NCBI GenBank assembly: GCA_029204225.1
Contig: CM055102.1
Location: 9,867,456-9,931,455, forward strand
Length of the DNA stretch: 64,000 bases
Reading direction: 5' to 3'
DNA from: Diphasiastrum complanatum
Taxonomy: Eukaryota > Streptophyta > Lycopodiopsida > Lycopodiales > Lycopodiaceae
A model generated the notes under the pieces. That model was given only the letters and a program-made list of their open reading frames with translations, had not been told where the DNA came from and did not search any database. Position numbers and translations under genes: made by a program. Position 1 is the stretch's first letter. Every line of letters starts with the position of its first letter. Shown here one piece after another: positions 36,641 through 49,404 of this stretch.

Positions 36641-38304
36641 TATTCCCCTCCATTATCTTATCTCAAGCATTTGATATTTGTATTGAATTGATTTTCCACT
36701 TCATTCTTAAACTTGAAAAATGCAGCAAACACTTCATCCTTGGTTTTAGGAAGATATACCCAAGTATACCTACAAAAGCATCAATGAAGTTGCAGATTCC
36801 AGCCTCACTTTCCAGGTAGAGGAGTTTGATGAACTCAACCTATCATTAGTTTCTAACATGATCCCACCATTGGAAGCCATGAATATAATGATTCTTCAAC
36901 TTTTAGGCTCTATCTTAATGTACCTAGCACTCACTTTTCTCTCAACAAATGATGGATAAGGAGATCTCAGAAGATCTAGGACCCTAAAACACTTCTATCT
37001 TGAACCTGGCTGGTTTCCAAAGGAAGATTGAAACATGTGCAACACTTTGCACACACTAAGAATGGATTACAAAATCAAACCAACCTGAATACACTCTTGC
37101 TTAAGCTCCCAAACTTTCCAGCAAGTGACCAAATCAAGTTATGGTGTGAAGAGTTACTTGCATTCTTAGAAAATACACAAGACTAGGCTGCAAGAATACC
37201 GAGAATTGAACAAGCTTGATGAACATATGACCAACACACTAAGGTATTAATTCAACCTATAAAACTACATGTAAATCACACTTCTAAAAGTTTATATACT
37301 CCAGAAAGTGATAAATACAAACTTTAGAGGTGAATGAAAGAGCACACTTAGTGAATCACAAGACTAGCTGCACCAGCTTGTCAAATCTTGATGTTTAGAT
37401 ATAGATCTAAGATCACTTCACATGAGAATGTTCCTCAACCTGTTAAGAACTTGAAAACACATTTTCATAATGGTTAAAACCTTTCAGCAAATGCTCCAAT
37501 CAAATTACATAAGGAGAGTAACTTACATGCTCAACAAAGTACACCAAAATTTATGCAAAAGATTGTTGACAATCTATTCACCCAAAAGGGAATATTTCAG
37601 CCAAGTGGGAGCTTTGCTCAGTCTTTTGGAGAATTACAAAATCACTCAAAGAGTATTTGTCATCCACCTAAGGAGAAGGTTCATCCACTTAAGTAGAGTG
37701 TTCATTTACAAAGGAGAGTGTTCATCCACAGAAGTGGAGATCGTCAACAATAGATTGAACAGAACATTGTTAGTATTGAATATGCACAAGCCTCACAATC
37801 AACAAATGATTGGGTGTTATGATCTAATCCAAAAACCCAAATGGAAATATAAATGGCAATTCTGACCCACTCTCACTAAAATGATGATAACTTTTTTGAT
37901 ACATATCCAAATAGAATAAACCTAGTACTTATAGAAAGCTAACTTGAAGCTCTTTTTACAAGAGTTTAACAAAAAAATCGACTAAAATCTCAGCCAAAAT
38001 AGAAAAAAATAGATAACAAAAATTGTTGCTAATCAAAATTGGAGGAGTTTCACTAGATTGATCATGACTTGACCAATATAGCTCCAAATGGAGAAAAATC
38101 AGTACCTCCATAAAGTTGAAATCAAGAGCTACAAATCTAACTCAAGAAATCAAACAAAAAACAAAGAATAATGGATCAAAAATTGATCCAAAACATTTTA
38201 TAATTTGAAAATTCAAGAAAACTAAAAGAATAAGACTGCAAAATTCAAGAAACCTCTAATCCTAATGACAATCATGAAGAATGATAATGCAAATTGAATC
38301 TTAT
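36641..38304 (-). other. Decayed leader or gag region of a minus-strand LTR element
   Basis: No domain found. It lies between the copia integrase remnant and a primer-binding site on the same strand, so it probably is the untranslated leader and decayed gag of that or a neighbouring LTR element. The plus-strand 131-codon frame at 37470-37865 shows no recognisable motif. Confidence 0.35.
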
Positions 38305-38316
38305 GCTCTGATACCA
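38305..38316 (-). other. Primer-binding site of a minus-strand LTR element
   Basis: On minus it reads TGGTATCAGAGC, the exact initiator Met-tRNA primer site. An LTR should lie immediately to the right (38317 onward), but I could not match it to any LTR in the window. Confidence 0.6.
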
Positions 38317-39206
38317 TGAATGCCATGTGCCAAATCCCAAACAATTAGAAATAACATCGCTTCACCCCTTTGTAGTTCAATGCTATTACGGGACACCAAG
38401 CTAGTGTGAAAATAGCCTATTTTGGCAAATCTAGCCATGTAGAACTTTGTAAATATTGTGTATAATTGGGTTCCACACATGGAAGGCCAAGATGCCATGT
38501 GGCAGCCCACTCCTAATTTAGGTTAGGTCAAGTCAAGAGAGTTGGTCATGTCTATTTGGTGGTCATCCCTACTTTATAGGACCTACACCTAAGTTTAAGG
38601 TGAAAATTTGACCAACTAGCTACCTACCAAGCATAACTCTAGGATCTAGGCTAGGGTTTCATTTTAGGGCAAGAAGAGTGAGTTGACTTCCTTATTACAT
38701 GCTGGAAATCCACCTAACTTCAAGAAGGAAGTCGAATTTGGTATGTATTTCAAGCTCCCATAGTGAGAAGATAGAAAATTTTTGGAGCTCATTGGCAATC
38801 TCAAGCTAGTGTACATTGAGTTTTTGTGATCCAAATGAAATGAAATCAATTTCTACTTGTTTCTCAGGTTGAAGGCCGTACTACAGCCTATAGTACACAC
38901 GTGTGGCCTTGTATTTCAATGTTCGCGTAGTGTTAGAGGAGGTCGGGCCACAGCGCGTTGTCCAGGTACAATCTTCTTTGATTAGTTGCTTGGTCATTTA
39001 CTGCTTAATGTTGATACAATACTTTTGCATAGTTTTCGATTGATTGCAATGTGTTTCCAAGCTGTTAATGCTTGTTGTTTGTCAAATTGCCAATCTAGAT
39101 CAACTTTTTTGTGTCTAGTCTTTGATAGATTGTTAAGCAGACATCCAATAACTCTTGTGGATCTTTTGTAGATCCATTTATGGTCCTAAAGTACAGTACT
39201 TTCACA
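38317..39206. other. Candidate LTR sequence between two primer-binding sites of opposite strand
   Basis: The left edge is next to a minus-strand primer site. The right edge (...TTTCACA at 39206) is next to a plus-strand site TGGTATTAGATA at 39207-39218. It therefore probably contains parts of two LTRs head to head. No gene is visible. Confidence 0.35.
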
Positions 39207-39218
39207 TGGTATTAGATA

Positions 39219-39643
39219 CAAGTACAAGATCATAAGCCATTGATCTAATGCAAATCCATTTTTAGCAAGTTTTGGTGCTAAAAACTAGTATTGAGAGGAC
39301 AAGCTAGAATCTTGATTTTGGTGAGGAGATTTGATCTCAAACTTGGTAGGGGTCCAAATACGTACTTTCCACATGTGTGGGCACCTCTGAACCTGCATTT
39401 AATGCATGGTATTCATTTGATCCAAAGAAATTCAATTTGTGAGCTTTTGATGTAATTTTTGGTGAAAATATTAGGATAAGCTACCAAAATCAAGTGTCAT
39501 TGATTAGATTTGAATTTGTTTCATGAGATCTAATTAATCTAGGCTGAAATAAGGTCCTCTAAACTTGTTTTACAGGTCTTGAAATTACATCAGAGTGTGT
39601 GAGAAAGATTCAGTCAGGTTATTGTCCAAAACTAGCCAAAATA
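39219..39643. other. Leader-like sequence downstream of a plus-strand primer site, no gene
   Basis: Many stops in all frames. It follows the TGGTATTAGATA primer-like site and precedes the duplicated block. Confidence 0.4.
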
Positions 39644-39990
39644 GGCAAGATTTGATTGTAAGTAGATTTCACATCATCTTATCTGCATTCCACCTTTGTG
39701 AGGGAGTTCTAGAACTGAGATTATAAGTCCATTTGTTGGACTATAAATCTAATTTGAGTGAAACAATACAAGAGAGATACCTTAGTGAGTTTCTAGATAA
39801 TCAAATCCATTTCTTGGCAAGATTTGTTTGAAAGTAGTTTTCACTTCATCTTATCTTCATTCCAACTTTGTGAGGGAGTGATAGAACTGTGATTATAAGT
39901 CCATTTGTTAGAAATCAAATTTGAGTGAAACACTGCAAGTGTGAGACCTTTGTGAGTTTCAAATCAATTAAATCTATTTCGTGTTTGTAG
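39644..39990. repeat. Imperfect tandem duplication, unit about 172 bp
   Basis: The blocks starting GGCAAGATTTG at 39644 and at 39816 align over about 170 bp, sharing CTTTGTGAGGGAGT, AGTCCATTTGTT and AAATTTGAGTGAAACA in the same order. It lies in the internal, non-coding part of a plus-strand copia remnant. Confidence 0.75.
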
Positions 39991-40147
39991 CAAGTCATTG
40001 CAAAGGAAGTGGAGCTTCAACATGTGTCTTGAAGGGAATGTGTAGCTGATATCTTCACCAAAGCATTGGGAAAGGACTTGTTCATGAAGCATAGGACATC
40101 ACTTGGAGTGTTATCAAAGTCTATGCTAAAACTAGTTGAAGAGGGTG
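39990..40147 (+). pseudogene. Copia RNase H C-terminus
   Basis: The translation gives VELQHVS, a stop, RECVADIFTKALGKDLFMKH, LGVLSKSMLKLVEEG and a stop at the LTR edge. ECVADIFTKAL is the signature of the end of the copia polyprotein. Only about 45 codons remain, with one internal stop. Confidence 0.8.
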
Positions 40148-40729
40148 TGTGAAAGATTCAACTTGTTTGATCATATTTGCTATATTTCCATATTTGGCAT
40201 ATTGAGGCTAACTTTGTTTTTAGACTTAGAGATTGAAATTTCAAAGTTCATTAGTCTAAATTTCATTTGAATAAACACTTTTTGAAAGTGTGGGAAAGTT
40301 AGATGGCGAGTTTGAGTAGATTCAAATTTGAACGTTGGGTACTTTGAATCTAGACCCAAAAATAATAGGGTTAGCATTCTGGAGGGAAAGCCAAGTGGCC
40401 AAATAGGGTTTGGACCTGTTATAAAAGGATGTAACTCATGGAGAGAGGGATATTCTCTCTTATCTATCTCATTTCATGCTTATACATGGTTCTCTTGGGT
40501 TCTACTATCCATTGCACTATACTTGTGATTGCATGCAATTTCATGTGTAGAATGGTCTATATTTGCTATTTTTGGATCCACATGTGTGAAATACAGTAGC
40601 TAGCTAGTTTTGTACGGACAACAACAGTACTTTATCATTTCATTCTCTGCTTCTCTTATTCTTCTTGAGTTAACCCAATTTTGTAATATCTTTGATTCTT
40701 TGATCAACTATCAAAAATCTGACCTTATA
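40148..40729 (+). repeat. 3' LTR of a plus-strand copia element
   Basis: Starts TGTGAAAGATTCAAC at 40148 after the polypurine tract TTGAAGAGGGTG. A TATA box (GTTATAAAAGG) lies at about 40418-40428. The right edge is not defined by a partner LTR and is approximate. Confidence 0.5.
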
Positions 40730-41212
<483 letters not shown>

Positions 41213-41239
41213 CTTTATAGGTGCATTCACTCTAATTTT

Positions 41240-42390
41240 GCTTGTCCTTAGCCCTAGGCTCTAATGATGATGTTGTCGTAAAATCGTGGGACAGACAGCG
41301 GAAGATTGAGCGTACGTGTGTAGGAATGGAAACGCAACAGTTAGCAGTAGAAATACTCAATATGAATGATTCATACAAAATTGTGCAAATGAACAATAAA
41401 GTAGTGAGACAAAAATTGCACTCTGATTAATATCAACAATGAGTACAATGGCTTGAAGTAATAACTTCAGCTTGTTGAGCGTGATAACGCTGGCTACAGA
41501 AGAACTTTGAAAAATGTTAAAACTTGATTAACGCTTTTGCAGTATATATTTACAAGTGTCTTCACAAGCATTGAATGCTACTTACTCCAGTCTTTGTATA
41601 TATACAAAGTGGGTAATTGCCTTTGGAATATTTTAGCGGTCCAGCTATTCTTAGGGTTTATGATAAGTTGGCGACGTCGGTCTGCCACTGTTGGAGAAAC
41701 CCGAAAAACGCAAAGGTGCCTTAAAAACGAAGATAAGAAAATGTGAAAAATCCGACAGTGCCTTTAATATAAAGTTTGGTTCCAGTGCCACATATTTCCC
41801 GAAGGCAGAGAAATGGAGAAAACCCGACAGTGCTCTTAAACTAACTTTTGGTCACGGTGTCGCGTTTTTTTCAAAAGTGGGAAAAAGCGACAACGCCTAA
41901 AAACGATTAATGCACAAAAATCCCTATGGTGAAAAAGGCGAAAAACCCCGAAGTGTCACTTTTTTCCGACAATGCAAAAAAGGCGACAATGCCTAAAACA
42001 CAATTAAGGCACAAAATCCCTAAGGTGTGAAAAAGGCGCCAAGTGCGAAAAAGACGACATGCGAAAAAGGTGACAGTGCCTAAAAACGATTAAGGTACAA
42101 AAATTTCTAAGGTGCAAAAAGTGTGAAAAAGATGACAAGTGCGAAAAAGGCGACAGTGCCTAAAAACGATTAAGGCACAAAAATCTCTAAGGTGCGAAAA
42201 AGGCGAAACACCCAAAGGGTCACTTTTTCCTGATAGTGCGATAAAGGCGACAATGTTAAAAATTCTTTTAAAGAAAAAACGAAGGGGTTTTTAAGAATGC
42301 GAAGGTCCAAAATATGTTGTTAGCCTTCGGTTGTTTTTCAAGATGCTCATTACTTGAACGACTTGTTTAAGGCCGAGCATAAGAAATCTA
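41240..42390 (-). repeat. Candidate copia LTR with an internal repeat array
   Basis: On minus, a G-tract (CTAGGGGGGGGTATTAGA) just after the RT fragment looks like a polypurine tract and LTR start. A TATA-like palindrome (TTTGTATATATACAAAG) lies at about 41595-41611. Within it, 41880-42260 consists of imperfect tandem repeats whose common phrase is CGACAGTGCCTAAAAACGAT followed by TAAGGCACAAAAATCCCTAA. No second LTR was found, so the limits are approximate. Confidence 0.45.
41880..42260. repeat. Imperfect tandem repeats, period roughly 80-110 bp
   Basis: At least four units containing GGCGACA(A/G)TGCCTAAAAAC, ATTAAGGCACAAAAAT and CTAAGGTGCGAAAAAGGCG, with starts near 41887, 41983, 42070 and 42150. 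Flanking CGAAAAAG phrases are also repeated at a shorter scale. Confidence 0.8.
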
Positions 42391-42760
42391 ATACCCCCCC
42401 CTAGTTCGAGGAAATTGTTCCTTTGATAATTTTAGTCCAATGTCGAGTGGAAAGTGACTTGGTTTGCAGTTGGCCATGCCATACTTTCCAGCACGTTGTT
42501 GAGATATCGTTGCTAACTGATGAATCAGTCTGCTGGGTCGATCTCGTTGGATCTGGATTCCGAGACAATAGTGGGCTGGACCCATGTCACAATCAGTCAT
42601 CTTGTATTCCTGGGCCAGCATGCATTTCATATCTTTCATCAGATTCAGATTGTTACTGAATAAGAGTGTATCATCTACATAGAGAGTGATGATGATGAAG
42701 TGTTCTGATACAGACTTGAAGTAGACATTTGAGTCTGCATTTTATTCAAAGTTACAATTA
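42388..42760 (-). pseudogene. Copia reverse transcriptase fragment (YVDD)
   Basis: The minus translation runs FIIITLYVDDTLLFSNN, MKDMKCMLAQEYKMTDCDM, AHYCLGIQIQRDRPSRLIHQ and GMANCKPSHFPLDIGLKLSK. It therefore covers the catalytic box to the RT connection. A stop follows the ...FPRTRGG phrase, where the element jumps to the putative LTR. RNase H is absent. Confidence 0.85.
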
Positions 42761-42979
42761 ATAGTTTCTATGAAATTTCACTCATTGGAAAGAGGATTTT
42801 GCAATTTGCCTGGATCAGTTTTAGATGATGTTCAAAAAAAAAACCACAAATTTATTAGAAGTATTTGAATCAACATATTGGACAAATATGCCACATTAAG
42901 TTCGTTGAACAATAAGACAAAACGATCATAAATCTATATCCATACTTTAACAAATACGACAATGTGAACACACCACTTT
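42761..42979. other. Junction without a recognised gene
   Basis: Short AT-rich stretch between the copia RT fragment and the Helentron-like remnant. Confidence 0.4.
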
Positions 42980-44320
42980 AGACATATAGATGTTTTAAAC
43001 AGACTGTCTCATCACAAATCTCCATTATACATCTTACAAGCAATTGACTCATTTCATATTTCTTATCAAAAGAACTTGAAAACTCCTAGTGATTCCAAAA
43101 ATATACCTGATTTGTCCAAAATTATCAAAGTCAAACATGGTATGTTAATTGAATTATGCACTTCAAATCTAAACATCAATAATAAATTAGTCAACGGTGC
43201 CAAATGATACTTCAAAACAAAAACAACAATAATGGTTGAAGACATTATTCGGATACAATTCTCTGACCCAAATATAAGAGCCAAAACAAGATACAAAAAA
43301 ACTCATATTTACAACTAACAAATTGATAGAACATGCACACCTTTACGACGGCTTGTCAAAGAAATACTAATTGAAAACAATTATCTGAACATCATCACTA
43401 AAAAACAATTTCCAATCCAACTCGCTACAACACGAACAATACATCATGCACAAAGACTAACAATGGACAAATTTACATTCAATCCAAATGTAGTAAAGCA
43501 CTTGTCTAACTTATACAACACTTTCAAAAATTAAGAACACTGATAATTTGTACCTCCTACAACCATTGCAACCAAAAAACTTCGTCGTTGACAAAAAAGT
43601 GAAACAAGAAATGCAAAGACTATATGACACAACTGCTTGGAAGCTCACTATTTCCAACATTAACTATTATGTAAGCACGCACCTCATTGTACACTCTTTG
43701 AACACAATATCCTTCCAAAATTACCACCATGACCTAAAATCTACCAACCACTTAATAAATTTCGATATAATTTGCTTACAAAAAACACCTTTAAAACAAA
43801 CAACCACCTACTTTCCACATATTTCAAAGCTACGATAATTTTTCATTTGTTGGAAATACAATAGTTTACAAGCCAACACAAATACTCAACAAAGCCACAA
43901 CATTTATCATCGACACTAAAATAACACGTGCGATATCCAATGAAAGCACATGATTTCACATGCACATAATCGCTACGTACAAGCATCCAAAAGCAAACAT
44001 CAAATCGCTATTGCAAATTCTCCACAACGTGCTCTAAACAATACCCACAAATGTTCCTACAACTATAATAGACGACTTAAACACTGATATTCTAAAATTA
44101 CTTCATAATTTCATGGCCGACCATGGACTACAAATACTTTTCAAAGAAGCAACTCTATACAACTCCCAACATGACCACATATGGACAAATTGCAACAATC
44201 ATGAATGCCAATCTAGTTCGACTTATGTATATTGGTCTGATTATTCTCCAATATACTTCTACAAAATAAAGAGCCACCAAACAACATTCATTGCTCATGA
44301 ATAAAAAAAGTATATTTGAA
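42980..44320 (+). pseudogene. Helentron-like remnant: Pif1 helicase C-terminus plus endonuclease (EEP) domain
   Basis: In one plus frame, with stops: IPDLSKIIKVKHGMLIELC, TSNLNINNKLVNGAK, VEDIIRIQFSDPNIRAKTRY and KKQFPIQLATTRTIHHAQRL. These match the order of Pif1-type Helitron helicases (GxxxMLxxNLNxxxxLVNGAxG, then FPLxxAxAxTIHKxQGxTL). In the next frames come FDIICLQKT (43765-43791), resembling the IICLQET box of endonuclease/exonuclease/phosphatase folds, then SQHDHIWTNC and STYVYWSDYSPIYF (44160-44260), like the LDHIxTN and SDHxP boxes near the end of that fold. Helicase followed by this endonuclease is the arrangement of Helentrons (Helitron2). Rep and the helicase N-terminus are missing. 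It is broken by frameshifts and many stops. Confidence 0.55.
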
Positions 44321-44329
44321 ATATATGTT

Positions 44330-47032
44330 AAACTCCAACTGTCTTTGACATTTTCTAACATCCCCCTCTAATTTATTTCTTTGCATTGCATCCTTGCATT
44401 TAATATACAGGCGGTTTCTTGCTTTGAGCAACCAACTAACTACGTTTTGCTACATCGTGTCATAACATACTAAGCTTTTGATGGCACAAAGTCAATCATG
44501 AACTCAATAATTTCACCTATAATCCATCATGGATTAATCGATCAATTTGTTGTGACTTTTAAATGTCTATTCTAAATTTACCACAAATTAATATCAAATT
44601 ACATAAATCAAAACCAAAACATAAATCCATTACATAATTCAAAAATATGACATTATAACATGGCATTTTTTACCAAAGAATCTGGATTGGTGTCTTTTTT
44701 TTCAACTTTGATTGCCAAACAAGAAGCAAACAATTGTGGCCATCTCCATCTAGAAATGGCAATTAGAACCAAAAGTACATGTTTTCCTAAAAGTGTCGAC
44801 TTGAAAGAGCATGAAATATGTCATTTCTCTTATTGATTTTTTTGTATCTTTCTAATTGTTTCACTTTTTTATAGCAAAGTTTCTACTTATATGGCCTGGT
44901 CCTTGCAATTGTGTTGTATCTCTTGTTAAACCCCCTCTTTGAGTGTCTTGGTTTTTCCATCGTGTATGAAGTTCCTAATCATTGGTTAATTGTCTTTCAA
45001 GAAAAAAAAAAGAAGGGACTTGAAATTGTTCTCATTTAATAATTGCGTTGCAAATATGGGATTTCACAATTCCTGATTGAGGCATAAGACGCCCTAGACC
45101 TAGAGAGGGGAGATCAAAAGATCCTCATTTACTGGTGCTGCCCAAAGTTCCACTGGGCACTTATGTTTGTAATTGATTTGCTACTATCCAAAATAAGTCC
45201 CTTTAGGCCAATGGAGGCAAGAAAGCTACCATCAAGTACCACAATAACACTAAATAGAAGTGATACTTATTGGGGATTCCATTACTCAAACATCAAAACA
45301 CTCACATGTTTCGATTGTTGAAAAAAAAAGGAATTCAATTACACGCACCTGTGGCAGTGATTTCTAGCAGCACATCGCGTGTTCTGGTTGCTTCCAAATT
45401 TTCTGAGAAATATGCAACACTTAATACAAGCCAAAGTTTACAACTTGATTTTCAATGAGTTATTTATCTCATTTTCAATGTATTGAGCGTCAATGGAAGA
45501 ATGGCATGGTCTTTCCACTCAGCAGGATTTTTTGGTTTCATTGATAATTCATCAACAATAGGCTAGCTCATTAATATGTGGAACGTAAGCTGTTAGAGCT
45601 GCATTTGATTGTCGGACCTGAAAATAATATTCATGTTCCTGCAAGTGTTGAACCCAGAATCACTGGTCAATAGTGAATCATGAAAATTGACTTGGATGCA
45701 TCAAACCATTTGATTTGAATGTGTCCAAGACATTGTGTTGGCATGCTACTTAATGCTAACTGAATATTTTATCTCAGCGTCCATCAATTTCCCTTGTGTC
45801 CAGTTAAAAGTTCAGAGCTGTCAGCCCCATTTCCCCTCAATTTGATCACTTTAAAGCCAAAAATAGACTACCATGGCTTAAACTGATATTTTCTAAGGAG
45901 ATCAATCTGTGAATTATTTATCTCAATTTCGATGTATTTCAGGTCAGATGGATAAATGGTGAGTGCAAATTCATGTGATTGGCGGAAAAATGTTCTAAAT
46001 CAACACCTGTCTGGAGAAAATAAGTGCATTATGTGAAGTTCTCTCCAACGCATGGCCTTCTTGGCTTTCACATGCATCGAATGTTTATGGTTAATAATGG
46101 AAATAATGATTCAAAGAGAATGTTATTCTGGAGTAGTAGGACATTTGACTTTCACCTAGGCCGAGCAAAGAAACTTGTGATCTTGGAAGCTCCTGGTTGA
46201 GGAACTCTTTTGACTTTTTTGGATAAATTGGAAGACTTTGTCTCCTGCAAGTTTTGAGAAAGACCACAAAACTTCAATAACCATTAGAAGTCCAGAAAAG
46301 TACAAGATCTCTTGCATTTGCATAAGTCGTCATCTCAAACAAATAGCTCACAAAATCAATGTTTTAGGGAAAAAGAAATTCATTCTTAAATTCAACAACT
46401 TGCGTGATCTGGAAAGACACAAGTGACCAGAAAACTTATGAATGGGCAAAGCAGGGACTAACTGCAACTAGTACGCTCAGAATAACAAGAGATTCAAAAG
46501 AGTACACAGGACATTAATCTAGGCATCAAGTGCACAAGCTTGTTTTTCTTTACGGGAACAGCCTGCTTTGATCAGGAAACACCTGAATTTGTACTGATCA
46601 AATGAGTAACATGATCACTATGCTGATAAGAAATCTAGCTGAATGTAATCTAAAATAAGACTAAGCTACTCTCGATCAATCATTCCCCCCTCATGACGTT
46701 CCATACCTGATAATAGCTGCAAGAGGGTCCACGAGTTAGGTGCCTACCTAGTAGGGACACAATATGACCAAATGCCAAGTTATGTCAAGGGGGGCCCAAG
46801 TTCCCAAAGCATAACTAAAATGTCAAGTAATTAGCCAGGGGCTTAAGGCCCAAAGTACTAGACATAATGTACTGAAAAAAGAAATTCTCAAACATGTATA
46901 TGTTGCTGCAGAAGAAGAAAAACATATTGATTGCATAAATCTAGAAGCTTCCAATATAAAGTAGGAACCCCAAGATGGGAAGTACCTCTACTAACCATCT
47001 CTCGTAGCAATCTGAATGTGTGCCAAGAGTAA
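44330..47032. other. No recognised gene
   Basis: AT-rich sequence with short frames only. 44870-45010 and the A-run at 45003-45011 could be a retroposed 3' end, but no target-site duplication was found. Confidence 0.5.
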
Positions 47033-47382
47033 TGAACTGAATCACATATTTTTGCATCAACAAAGCATAAAGATCAGATATGAGGCAGCAAAGATTAACC
47101 CCTACAAGAATGGCATAGATGCATCAAAATGATCATGAACTTAGCCCTATAATCCACGGATAGCTAAAACCTAATTAGGACTAGTAACCAATATCATAAG
47201 CTACCTAATGAGCAAATGCCATCCCTATAAATAGTATCTAGAGGCCCTTAGTGGAACCTTCTAAAGATTAGGGAAAGTTAGGGTATTTGGGTCCCATAAG
47301 GACATGCCCTTAATGTCAATGGCCTAGTACCTAAGGGTATACTAGTTAAGTGCTAGTCCCATTATATAACTCTCCCCCACTT
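47033..47382 (-). repeat. 3' LTR and polypurine tract of a non-autonomous LTR element
   Basis: Spans TGAACTGAATCAC at 47033 to ...AGTCCCA at 47361, about 329 bp, with the polypurine tract AAGTGGGGGAGAGT on minus at about 47368-47382. The first 75 bp or so recur at 49335-49404 beside a primer-binding site, confirming LTR identity. The phrase on minus before the tract (CATTGAGGACAATGTTTTTA) is typical of the 3' end of plant gypsy-like elements. Confidence 0.75.
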
Positions 47383-49317
47383 TAAAAACATTGTCCTCAA
47401 TGTTGGCCCCAACCGATAGTTATGGTAATAGCTCAAAATAATCTGAGGAGAAATACGCATGAACCACTAGAAATACTAAAGGAGATGACATAAGGCATCA
47501 CAACAGGTACTCCAAAAGCAACATACAAAAAACTCAGAAATCGTAGTACATCAACTGTAAATCATGTTGTAAATGATCTTTAATATAGTCAACAACATGA
47601 TACTATTGTAAATCAGCTGATGTAAAATTAACCAATGCCAAAACTCGCTCAAGTCACTCTACTAGCCGAATAAAGCCATAAGAAAATGTCAACATGCAGG
47701 ACCCCAACAACCGAGATATCCAAAGCTAGCCGAATAGCCCAAGAATACCACCAAAAGACAACAACTTGGCAACAACATCAGAGGCCAAGCAATATGGAGC
47801 AACCAAGAATGCCAAGAAACATAAAGCATAAGTAGAGCAAATTAACGAACAACGACTAGAATCGTCAAATGTGTAGCAACCCAAGGTATCCGCAGTGCCC
47901 AAAAATAGATAATAGTATCTAAGAAAGCGAGAACAGCACTCCAAGGGATCCATAAGGCCCAAGAGTGTATAAAAGCACTAGGATACTGAAGGACACATCC
48001 ATAATCATCGAGAAGGATCTCAAAAGCTAGAGAGCATACAACCGAACCATCGAGAAATGTAAAACCACCTAACATATGTAGATCTGCTAGAGGAGTAACC
48101 ATAGAACCAAGGAAAGTATCAGAACAATGAGCATAGGCTACAACATCTGTAGCATAGCACTCAGGATCGACACCAAAGCATGCAGCATCGGCAATATCAA
48201 CATCAACTTGTAGATTTGACTCGAACTCACGATGTGAGACAATGACTAACTCGGGTAAATCAATGACCATCTCAAGAAACTAGCCCCTCGCAATAAGAAT
48301 GAACCTCACTCACAGAAGGAAGCTCAAAATTACAGTCAGAAGGATAAAAACCAGGAGTCGGAGTCGAAGGAAAGGCGGGACCATCAAAAGGGCTGCCATT
48401 AGGAAGAGATGTAGAAGAAGATGCTTCAAAAGTAAAAGGAGGCTGCATAGGGACCTTGGCAAGACCATCAGAAAGAAGAGAAGTATCAACTTGAGACTGA
48501 ATAGTGGTTAGGCGAATCAAGAGCCCTCTGAAGAAGCTCTTCCATTGAGGCTCACAATGTGCATGCTCGGGAGAGGCCATTAAGCAAAATGTGATTTCAT
48601 GAGAAAAAATAACAATAGATCTGAGGGAGCGAATTTTTGTTGTCAACACAAATTAGTTCATTAAATCTACAATCACAAAACGAAAAGAATGGAAACGGGA
48701 AAAAAAAAAACGGACAACAAATAGAAAGCTAGAAAAACAAACTAATAGACTGCCATAAAAGCTGGAAAGTAGAGATGTAAAGTTATCTCCAACGAAACTG
48801 AGAAAGGACCAGTAAAAGAGAAAAAGAACAACAACCGAATCTACATTAACGCTGAAAAAAATGCTAAAAAAGAGGAGGAAGTAGGCCACTAGACAACACC
48901 ATTAGGAGCTGCAAATGCCCAAAAATGTGCTGAAACAAGGTGCAGCCAATCAAATCTGCAAATGGGCTACAAAAATGCTGAGAGATTGTGAAGTACAGTG
49001 TTGGACAACTCCAACAAAGCAAAAAAAATGGCTGCCCTCCTAAAGGAAAGTGCTCTAAAAAATATGGCGATGGAGCCTCCAAAATATTGTCAAAAAACAG
49101 CAAACAAATGCTGATAAAAAAGTATCATGTCAAAATTTGAGAAAGTAGCTGCAGGAAACATAGCGGACACTAAAATAGCCGCTGGAAATAATCTGCTAAA
49201 CAAAAGATTTTTTTTTTTTTGCCGCCAAGTTTTAAGAAAGTGCTTTGCTAACTAAAATAAAAATTGGAGATCCACCAAGTGTGGAGAAAACTAACAATCC
49301 GACCAAGGAAGAAAAGT
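47383..49317 (-). mobile_element. Internal region of a short non-autonomous LTR element
   Basis: Only about 1.9 kb lies between polypurine tract and primer site, too little for gag-pol. Two minus frames may be remnants of its coding part. 48649-48272 includes a segment starting MASPEHAHCEPQWKSFFRGL, rich in Pro and Ser (SSSTSLPNGSPFDGPAFPST). 48270-47842 is acidic, then hydrophobic (IDLPELVIVSHREFESN). Neither shows protease, RT or integrase motifs. The composition is gag-like at best. The element fits a LARD/TRIM-type non-autonomous retrotransposon. Confidence 0.55.
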
Positions 49318-49404
49318 GCTCTGATACCAAGTTATGAACTGAATCACAGATTTTAGCATCAATGAAGCATAAAGGTTATATATGAGGCAGCAAAGACTAA
49401 TCCC
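49318..49404 (-). repeat. Primer-binding site and truncated 5' LTR
   Basis: TGGTATCAGAGC on minus at 49318-49329 is the initiator Met-tRNA primer site. To its right, 49335-49404 matches the corresponding end of the LTR at 47033. The remaining 260 bp or so of the LTR is missing, replaced by exon-like sequence. Confidence 0.75.

Noticed and set aside
37470-37865. 131-codon plus-strand frame
   Set aside because: No motif, and it lies in the leader region of a minus-strand LTR element.
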